Origin: Pseudonocardiales bacterium
GTDB lineage: Bacteria > Actinomycetota > Actinomycetes > Mycobacteriales > Pseudonocardiaceae
Direction: 5' to 3'
Length of the DNA: 10,160 nt
Assembly (NCBI GenBank): GCA_025465385.1
Contig: JAODNG010000252.1
Location: 1-10,160, forward strand
Below are positions 1 through 6,378 of the stretch, one piece after another; the stretch's first letter is position 1, and each line of letters starts with the position of its first letter. The translations under genes and the position numbers were made by a program. The notes under the pieces are model-generated. The model was not told where the DNA came from and made no database searches. It was given only the letters and a program-made list of their open reading frames with translations.

Positions 1-950
1 ACTCCGCGCATCCGTTTGAGAACCCGAACCCGTTCATGAACCTGGTGGAGATCTTCCTGCTGCTGGTGATCTCCTTTTCGCTGCCGCGCACGTTCGGGCG
101 GATGGTCGGCGACGCGCGACAGGGTTATGCCGTGGTAGCGGTCATGGCGATCATCTGGACGGCCTCGGTGGCCGGGATCACGTGGTTTGAGTCAGGGCAC
201 CACAGCGCTGCGGCACTGGCCGCGGGGGGCGCCTATGAGGGCAAGGAGCTGCGTTTCGGTATCCCGGCGTCGACGTTGTTCACCGCGTCGACCACGCTGA
301 CCTCAACCGGCGCGGTCAACAACGCGCACGACTCGCTGACTCCGCTGGGTGGCGGCATCGCCCTGCTGAACATGATGCTGGGGGAGATCGCGCCCGGCGG
401 CACCGGCTCAGGCCTGTACGGCATTCTGGTGTTGGCCATCGTCACGGTCTTCGTCGCGGGACTGATGGTCGGGCGCACCCCGGAGTACTTGGGCAAGAAG
501 CTCCAAGCGCGGGAGATCAAGCTCGCCTCCCTGTACATCCTGAGCACCCCGGCGCTGGTGCTGATCGGCACCGGCATCGCGATCGCGCTACCGGGTGAGC
601 GGGCGGCGATCCTCAACCCGGGTGCGCATGGCCTGTCCGAAGTGCTTTATGCGTTCACCTCAGTCGCAAACAACAATGGCTCGGCATTTGCCGGGTTGTC
701 GGTGAATACCGTCTGGTACAACGGCGTGCTCGGTGTGGTGATGTTGCTCAGCCGGTTCATTCCGATGATCTTCGTGCTCGGGCTGGCCGGGTCGCTGGCC
801 TCTCAGCGCGCGGTCCCGGCCAGTGCCGGCACGCTGCCCACGCATCGGCCGCTGTTCATCGGCATGTTGCTCGGTGTGGTGGTCATCGTGGTCGCGTTGA
901 CCTATTTCCCGGCTCAGGCGCTGGGCCCGCTCGCCGAGGGGCTGCGCTGA
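1..950 (+). CDS. kdpA: KdpA, potassium-binding channel subunit of the Kdp K+-ATPase (5' end outside window)
   Basis: KdpA is the membrane subunit of the KdpFABC complex that selects K+ and carries it into the membrane, while KdpB hydrolyses ATP. The open frame runs in from the left edge: the residues before the first ATG at 36 read SAHPFENPNPF, a conserved internal KdpA stretch, so that ATG is not the start and the gene is truncated by the window. About 316 C-terminal residues are visible of a family that is usually near 550-600. Two of the four pore-loop signatures are present, TLTSTGAVNNAHDSLTPLGG and the NNNGSAFAGL segment, together with GTGSGLYG, VGRTPEYLGKKL and the late SGTLPTH motif. 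Several hydrophobic segments separate them. The stop codon overlaps the kdpB start by one base (TGATG), implying translational coupling. No damage is seen. Identity is very secure. Confidence 0.97.
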   Translation, partial: SAHPFENPNPFMNLVEIFLLLVISFSLPRTFGRMVGDARQGYAVVAVMAIIWTASVAGITWFESGHHSAAALAAGGAYEGKELRFGIPASTLFTASTTLTSTGAVNNAHDSLTPLGGGIALLNMMLGEIAPGGTGSGLYGILVLAIVTVFVAGLMVGRTPEYLGKKLQAREIKLASLYILSTPALVLIGTGIAIALPGERAAILNPGAHGLSEVLYAFTSVANNNGSAFAGLSVNTVWYNGVLGVVMLLSRFIPMIFVLGLAGSLASQRAVPASAGTLPTHRPLFIGMLLGVVVIVVALTYFPAQALGPLAEGLR

Positions 951-3055
951 TGTCGTTGACGACCATTCCGCGGCTTCGGCGCTGGCCGAGCACGTCAGCA
1001 GGTGGCCGGGCGCCCCGGGTCTCGGGCGGGTTGCTGGACCCTCAGCAGTTGCTCCGGTCGACCCCGGACGCGTTTCGCAAGCTTGACCCCCGGGTGCAGC
1101 TGCGCAATCCGGTGATGTTCGTGGTTGAGGTCGGCTCGGTGTTGACCACGATCGAGGCGATCGCGACACCGACGGTGTTCGCCTGGGTGATCACAATCTG
1201 GTTGTGGCTGACGGTGATGTTCGCCAATCTCGCCGAAGCGGTCGCCGAAGGTCGGGGTAAGGCGCAGGCGGAGACGCTGCGCCGGACCAAGCGGGAGACC
1301 GCCGCCCGGCGGTTGGTGGGATGGCTGCCTGGTGCGGAAGTGGTGGAGGAACGGGTTCCGGGTGTCGCGTTGCGGCTAGGTGATCACGTGGTGGTCGAGG
1401 CTGGCCAAACCATCCCCGGCGACGGTGATGTGGTCGAGGGAATCGCCAGTGTGGACGAGTCCGCGATCACCGGGGAGTCCGCGCCGGTGATCCGAGAGTC
1501 GGGCGGGGACCGCAGCGCGGTGACCGGTGGCACCACGGTGCTCTCCGACCGGATCGTCGTGCGGATCACCTCCGAGCCGGGAAAGACCTTCATCGACCGG
1601 ATGATCGCATTGGTCGAGGGAGCATCCCGGCAGAAGACCCCGAACGAGATCGCGCTGAATATCCTGCTCGCCGCACTGACGATCATCTTCCTGCTCGCGG
1701 TGGTCACGCTGCAGCCGATGGCGATCTACTCCCATGCCCGGCAGTCCCTGGTGGTGCTTGCGGCGCTGGTGGTGGCGCTGATCCCGACGACGATCGGAGC
1801 GCTGCTGTCGGCGATCGGAATCGCCGGCATGGACCGGCTGGTGCAGCGCAACGTGTTAGCGATGTCCGGGCGGGCGGTGGAGGCCGCCGGGGATGTGAAC
1901 ACACTGCTGCTGGACAAAACCGGCACGATCACGCTAGGCAACCGGCAGGCAGCCGAGTTCCTCCCGGCCGGGACCGTATCGATTGAGCAACTGGCCGATG
2001 CGGCGCAGTTGGCAAGCCTGGCCGACGAGACCCCGGAGGGCCGGTCGATCGTGGTGCTGGCCAAACAGGAATACGCGCTGCGCGGTCGTGAGGTGACCGA
2101 CGTCGAGTTCGTGCCGTTCACCGCCCAGACCCGGATGTCGGGCGTGGACCTGCCGGATGGCCGCCAGATCCGCAAGGGTGCCGCTACTGCGGTCCAAAAG
2201 TGGATCCGTGACCATCGCGGCGAGCCGACCGAAATGCTCAAGCCGATAGTGGATGCGATCTCCACGTCCGGCGGCACCCCACTGGTGGTCGCCGAGTGCA
2301 CCAACGGCACCGCCCGGGCACTGGGCGTGATCCATCTCAAGGACGTCGTCAAGAACGGCATCCGGGAGCGGTTCGCTGAGCTGCGTGGGATGGGCATCCG
2401 CACGATTATGATCACTGGAGACAACCAGCTGACCGCGGCGGCCATCGCCGCCGAGGCCGGAGTGGACGAATTCCTCGCCGAGGCCACCCCCGAGGACAAA
2501 ATGGCGCTGATCCGCCGAGAGCAGACCGGGGGTCGGCTGGTCGCGATGACCGGGGACGGCACCAACGACGCGCCCGCGCTGGCTCAAGCTGATGTCGGGG
2601 TGGCCATGAACACCGGCACCTCCGCTGCGAAAGAGGCCGGCAACATGGTCGATCTGGACTCCAACCCGACCAAGCTGATTGAGATCGTCGAGATCGGCAA
2701 GCAGCTTTTGATCACCCGCGGCGCGCTGACCACGTTTTCCATCGCCAACGACGTGGCCAAGTACTTCGCGATCATCCCGGCCATGTTCGCCGCGGTGTAT
2801 CCGGGGTTGGACAAGCTGAACATCATGCGGCTGCACTCACCGACGTCGGCGATCACCTCCGCGATCGTCTTCAACGCGGTGATCATCGTGGCGCTCATCC
2901 CGCTGGCCCTGCGTGGGGTGCGCTACACCCCCTCATCGGCCTCGGCCCTGCTGCGCCGCAACCTGTGGATCTACGGCATCGGTGGGCTGGTGCTGCCGTT
3001 TATCGGGATCAAACTCATCGACCTGATCGTCCAGTTCATTCCCGGATTGCGGTGA
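950..3055 (+). CDS. kdpB: KdpB, P-type ATPase catalytic subunit of the Kdp K+-ATPase
   Basis: KdpB is the ATP-hydrolysing, phosphorylated subunit that powers K+ import by KdpFABC. All P-type ATPase signatures are in order: actuator motif TGES at residues 174-177, phosphorylation motif DKTGTIT with the acceptor Asp at 322, the nucleotide-binding region around 350-450, and the hinge motif GDGTNDAPALAQADVGVAMN starting at 535. Membrane segments lie near residues 55-90, 235-300 and in three C-terminal stretches (about 600-700). The protein has 701 residues. Both the TGES and DKTG positions are offset by 15 from E. coli numbering as I recall it (Ser162, Asp307), so the extra length is at the N-terminus and the core is collinear. 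Ser177 corresponds to the E. coli serine reported to be phosphorylated to shut the pump off at high K+. The ATG shares its A with the kdpA stop codon, and kdpC follows after 6 bases, so the three genes are very likely one transcript. Confidence 0.98.
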   Translation: MSLTTIPRLRRWPSTSAGGRAPRVSGGLLDPQQLLRSTPDAFRKLDPRVQLRNPVMFVVEVGSVLTTIEAIATPTVFAWVITIWLWLTVMFANLAEAVAEGRGKAQAETLRRTKRETAARRLVGWLPGAEVVEERVPGVALRLGDHVVVEAGQTIPGDGDVVEGIASVDESAITGESAPVIRESGGDRSAVTGGTTVLSDRIVVRITSEPGKTFIDRMIALVEGASRQKTPNEIALNILLAALTIIFLLAVVTLQPMAIYSHARQSLVVLAALVVALIPTTIGALLSAIGIAGMDRLVQRNVLAMSGRAVEAAGDVNTLLLDKTGTITLGNRQAAEFLPAGTVSIEQLADAAQLASLADETPEGRSIVVLAKQEYALRGREVTDVEFVPFTAQTRMSGVDLPDGRQIRKGAATAVQKWIRDHRGEPTEMLKPIVDAISTSGGTPLVVAECTNGTARALGVIHLKDVVKNGIRERFAELRGMGIRTIMITGDNQLTAAAIAAEAGVDEFLAEATPEDKMALIRREQTGGRLVAMTGDGTNDAPALAQADVGVAMNTGTSAAKEAGNMVDLDSNPTKLIEIVEIGKQLLITRGALTTFSIANDVAKYFAIIPAMFAAVYPGLDKLNIMRLHSPTSAITSAIVFNAVIIVALIPLALRGVRYTPSSASALLRRNLWIYGIGGLVLPFIGIKLIDLIVQFIPGLR

Positions 3056-3061
3056 CCACGG

Positions 3062-3694
3062 ATGACTTCCATGATTACCCGTTTGCCAGATCCGGTTCGG
3101 CAATACCTCGCGGCGCTGCGGGCGCTGCTGGTATTGACCGTCCTCACCGGTGTTCTCTACCCGCTGGTGGTGATGGGGATCGGTCAGCTTGCCTTCCCCG
3201 CGCAGGCCAACGGATCGCTGGTCAGCGCGGAGGGCCGCGTAGTGGGATCCAGCCTGTTGGGTCAGGCGTTTGCCGATAGCCGGGGCAATCCACTGCCGCA
3301 GTGGTTCCAACCCCGCCCGTCAGCGGCCGCGAACCCAAGCATCAAGAACGATCCCGGGTACAACCCGTTGTTCTCCGGTGCGTCCAACCTCGGTCCGACC
3401 AACCCGGATCTGGTCACAAGTATCCAGGCGCGCCGGGCCGCGGTCGCTTCCTTTGACGGGGTGCCGGCGGTCAGCGTGCCGGCGGATGCGGTCACTGCCA
3501 GCGGCTCTGGACTGGATCCCGACATCTCCCCCGCCTATGCCTACGAGCAGGTCAACCGGGTTGCGCGAGCCCGAGGGCTGGATCCGGCTGCGCTGCGTGC
3601 CCTCGTGGCCTCCCACGTGCTGGGCAGGACGCTGGGAATTCTCGGCCAGCCACGGGTCAACGTCGTGGAGCTCAACGCCGCGCTGGCGCGCTAG
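3062..3694 (+). CDS. kdpC: KdpC, accessory subunit of the Kdp K+-ATPase
   Basis: KdpC is the single-span subunit needed for assembly of KdpFABC and for high-affinity ATP binding by KdpB. The 210-residue protein has one hydrophobic span at about residues 18-44 (ALLVLTVLTGVLYPLVVMG), followed by the family signatures: GSSLLGQAF near 62-70, WFQPRPSA near 81-88, ASNLGPTNPDL, the segment GSGLDPDISPAYA, and a C-terminal LGILGQPRVNVVELN. The length is close to the family norm of about 190-210. The ATG at 3062 comes 6 bases after the kdpB stop. There is no good Shine-Dalgarno sequence in front of it, and a nearby GTG at 3052 is in another frame, so translation probably depends on coupling to kdpB. 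Overlapping plus-strand frames in this area are shadows without recognisable content. Confidence 0.96.
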   Translation: MTSMITRLPDPVRQYLAALRALLVLTVLTGVLYPLVVMGIGQLAFPAQANGSLVSAEGRVVGSSLLGQAFADSRGNPLPQWFQPRPSAAANPSIKNDPGYNPLFSGASNLGPTNPDLVTSIQARRAAVASFDGVPAVSVPADAVTASGSGLDPDISPAYAYEQVNRVARARGLDPAALRALVASHVLGRTLGILGQPRVNVVELNAALAR

Positions 3695-3729
3695 GTCACC
3701 GGACTGCCAGGCGCGAAAAAAACTGAGAC

Positions 3730-3736
3730 AGGGAAG
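3730..3736 (+). promoter_or_regulatory. Ribosome binding site deciding the kdpD start
   Basis: AGGGAAG lies in the short kdpC-kdpD spacer. It ends 5 bases before the ATG at 3742 but only 2 bases before the GTG at 3739, so the ATG is the better start. The same spacer holds a run of seven A (3716-3722), which is unusual in this GC-rich sequence. I see no hairpin before it on either strand, so it is not called a terminator. Confidence 0.6.
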
Positions 3737-3741
3737 TTGTG

Positions 3742-6321
3742 ATGGGTGCGACCGGAGTGCTGCGCGTGTATCTGGGCGCGGCTCCCGGGGTCGGGAAGAC
3801 TTTCCGGATGCTGGAGGAGGGTCACCGGCGCCGGGATCGTGGTACGGATGTGGTGGTCGCCTTCGTGGAGTGCCACGGCCGGCCCAAGACCGAGGCGTTA
3901 CTCGCTGACCTGGAGGTGGTGCCGCGGGTTCGGCGGACGTATCGGGATGCCGAGTTCACCGAGTTGGACCTCGATGCTGTCCTCGCCCGCCAGCCCACGG
4001 TCGCCCTAGTCGACGAGCTCGCCCACACCAACGTACCCGGCGGTCGCCACGCCAAGCGCTGGCAAGACATTCAGCAGCTGCTAACCGCCGGCATCGACGT
4101 GATCACCACGGTGAACATCCAGCACCTGGAATCCGTCAACGACGTTGTAGCGAAGATCACCGGCGTCGTGCAGCGCGAAACCGTGCCGGATGAGGTGGTC
4201 CGCCGGGCTGACCAGATCGAGCTGGTCGACATGACTGCTGAGGCGCTGCGACGGCGGATGGCCCACGGCAACATCTACGCCCCCGAGAAGATCGACGCGG
4301 CACTAGCCAACTACTTCCGTCCGGGCAACCTCACCGCGCTACGCGAGCTTGCGCTGCTGTGGCTGGCCGACCGGGTCGAAGAAGGCCTGCAACGCTACCG
4401 AGCCGAACACGGCATCGCAGGTGTGTGGGAGACCCGGGAACGGGTCGTGGTCGCGCTCACCGGCGGCCCGGAGGGCGACACCCTCATCCGCCGCGCCGCT
4501 CGCATCGCCGCCCACGCGGGGGGAGCCCCTGGCGACCTGCTCGCCATCCACGTGACCCGCAGCGGTGGCCTGACCGGCGCTGACCCCGGCGAGCTGGCCG
4601 CCCAGCGCAGGCTGGCGGAAACTCTCGGTGGCAGCTACCACTTGGTGGTCGGCGATGACATCCCCACCGCGCTGCTGGACTTCGCTCGGGCGCAAAATGC
4701 CACCCAGCTCGTGCTGGGCACCAGCCGCCGCAGCTGGGTAGCGAGGCTGCTGGGCGGGCGCGGCATCGGGGAGATAGTGACCGCCAGCTCCGGGGACATC
4801 GACGTTCATCTGGTCACCCACCCCTACGCCAACCAGGGCCTGCGGCTGCCCTCAACGCGCACTTACCTTGCTCCCGGACGACAGCTCGCCGCCCTGGCCG
4901 CCGCCTGCACCGCGCCGCCGGTGATCACTGCGATCCTCACCCCGCTGCGCGACCAGCTGAATCTGACCAGCCAAGCGCTGATCTTCCTGCTGGGAGTCGT
5001 CGGTATCGGCCGCATCGGCGGGTTGGCTCCGGCGCTGCTCGCGGGCGTGTCCAGCTCACTGCTGCTCAACTACTACTTCGTCCCGCCGATCCACCAGCTG
5101 AGCATCGCTAATCCCAACAACGTCATCGCGCTGATCGTGTTCGTGCTGGTGGCGCTGACCGTCGCCTCGGTTGTCGATATCACCGTCCGGCAGACTCGCC
5201 GGGCCGCCCGCGCTTCCGCCGAGGCCCAGACCCTCTCGGTGCTCGCCGGCAGCGTGCTCCGGGGCGAGGAGGCGATCCCTGCGTTGCTGCAACGGGCCCG
5301 GGAGACCTTCGCCATGGCCTCGGCGACCCTGCTTGGTCGCATTGATGCAGACATCCGACCAGAGGGCATGCCATCCGACAACCCGCAGCAGTGGATGACC
5401 CTCGGCACCGCGGGCGCGCCGGCCGCGCGCTACCCATCCGAGGCCGACGTTGCTGTCCCGGTGGGCCCTGATGCGGTGCTCGCGCTGCGCGGCCGGCTAC
5501 TACCCGCCGCCGACCAGCGGGTACTCACCGTGTTCGGTGCGCAGGTCTCGGTCGCGCTCGACCGCGACCGGCTCACCCGCCAGGCCGCCCAGGCCAAGCC
5601 CGCGATCGAGGCCGACCAGATTCGCACGGCGCTGCTGGCCGCGGTCAGCCATGACCTGCGTACTCCGTTGGCCGTGGCCAAGGCTGTGGTAACCAGCCTC
5701 CGCAGCCCAGAGATCAGCTGGAGCGCCGAGGACACTACCGAGTTGCTAGCCAGCGCGGACGAGTCCTTAGACCGGCTGACCCTGCTGGTCGACAACCTGC
5801 TCGATATGAGCCGGTTGCAAGCCGGAGCACTGGCTGTGCACCAGCAACCCGTCGCCCTAGGTGAGCTTGTCCCAATCGTCCTAGACGGTGTGGGCCCCGA
5901 GGCAGCCGCCGTGCGCTGGCGGCCGGCGCCGGGGCTACCGCCGGTATGTGCCGACCCCGTGTTGCTGGAGCGGGTAATCGCCAACCTGGTCACCAATGCG
6001 CTGCGCTACAGCCCCGCTTCCGACCCCCCGGTGCTGACCGCCAGCGCCCTGGGCGACCACGCCGAACTGCGGGTCATCGATCGCGGGCCGGGCATCCCCG
6101 AAGCTGATCGGAAGCACATCTTCGTGCCGTTCCAACGTCTCGGTGACCGGGACAACGCCACCGGCCTCGGGCTGGGGCTGGCGCTGTCCCGTGGACTGAT
6201 CGAGGCCATGGGCGGCTCGCTCATCCCCGAGGACACCCCCGGCGGGGGGCTCACCATGGTCGTCACCCTCCATCCCAGCTCCCCTGACCGGGGGTCGCTG
6301 GAGGCGACCCACCGCACCTAG
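3742..6321 (+). CDS. kdpD: KdpD, turgor/K+ sensing histidine kinase
   Basis: KdpD is the membrane sensor kinase that senses K+ limitation or osmotic stress and phosphorylates KdpE to switch on kdpFABC. Reading from the ATG at 3742, the order is: the KdpD N-terminal domain (about 7-215) with Walker A GAAPGVGKT at 12-20 and a Walker B-like VALVDELAHTNVPGG; a universal-stress-protein-like domain (about 233-359); the four-helix DUF4118 membrane module (about 384-489); a cytoplasmic linker that could be GAF-like; a HisKA domain with phospho-acceptor His637 in SHDLRTPLAVAK; and a HATPase domain with N-box Asn752, DRGPGIP from Asp780 and the GLGLGLALSRG lid. The length of about 859 residues is normal for the family. 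It follows kdpC by about 45 bases and has its own ribosome binding site, so it is probably co-transcribed. A GTG three bases earlier is a possible alternative start. The partner kdpE is not downstream. All catalytic residues that I can check are present. Confidence 0.97.
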   Translation: MGATGVLRVYLGAAPGVGKTFRMLEEGHRRRDRGTDVVVAFVECHGRPKTEALLADLEVVPRVRRTYRDAEFTELDLDAVLARQPTVALVDELAHTNVPGGRHAKRWQDIQQLLTAGIDVITTVNIQHLESVNDVVAKITGVVQRETVPDEVVRRADQIELVDMTAEALRRRMAHGNIYAPEKIDAALANYFRPGNLTALRELALLWLADRVEEGLQRYRAEHGIAGVWETRERVVVALTGGPEGDTLIRRAARIAAHAGGAPGDLLAIHVTRSGGLTGADPGELAAQRRLAETLGGSYHLVVGDDIPTALLDFARAQNATQLVLGTSRRSWVARLLGGRGIGEIVTASSGDIDVHLVTHPYANQGLRLPSTRTYLAPGRQLAALAAACTAPPVITAILTPLRDQLNLTSQALIFLLGVVGIGRIGGLAPALLAGVSSSLLLNYYFVPPIHQLSIANPNNVIALIVFVLVALTVASVVDITVRQTRRAARASAEAQTLSVLAGSVLRGEEAIPALLQRARETFAMASATLLGRIDADIRPEGMPSDNPQQWMTLGTAGAPAARYPSEADVAVPVGPDAVLALRGRLLPAADQRVLTVFGAQVSVALDRDRLTRQAAQAKPAIEADQIRTALLAAVSHDLRTPLAVAKAVVTSLRSPEISWSAEDTTELLASADESLDRLTLLVDNLLDMSRLQAGALAVHQQPVALGELVPIVLDGVGPEAAAVRWRPAPGLPPVCADPVLLERVIANLVTNALRYSPASDPPVLTASALGDHAELRVIDRGPGIPEADRKHIFVPFQRLGDRDNATGLGLGLALSRGLIEAMGGSLIPEDTPGGGLTMVVTLHPSSPDRGSLEATHRT

Positions 6322-6378
6322 CGGGCGATTACCGCGCGGCTCACGATCGGGGGACAGGGGCGTCAGCGAGGCTCGCAG

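Noticed and set aside
36..38. ATG at 36 as the start of kdpA
   Set aside because: Conserved KdpA residues SAHPFENPNP are encoded in the same frame immediately before it, so the gene begins upstream of the window.
3695..3741. Intrinsic terminator at the seven-A run read on the minus strand
   Set aside because: The bases preceding the T-run on that strand do not form a GC-rich hairpin, and no minus-strand gene ends there.
3270..3908. 212-codon plus-strand open frame across kdpC and kdpD
   Set aside because: It overlaps two well-supported genes in another frame and is Arg/Pro/Ser-rich with no motif.
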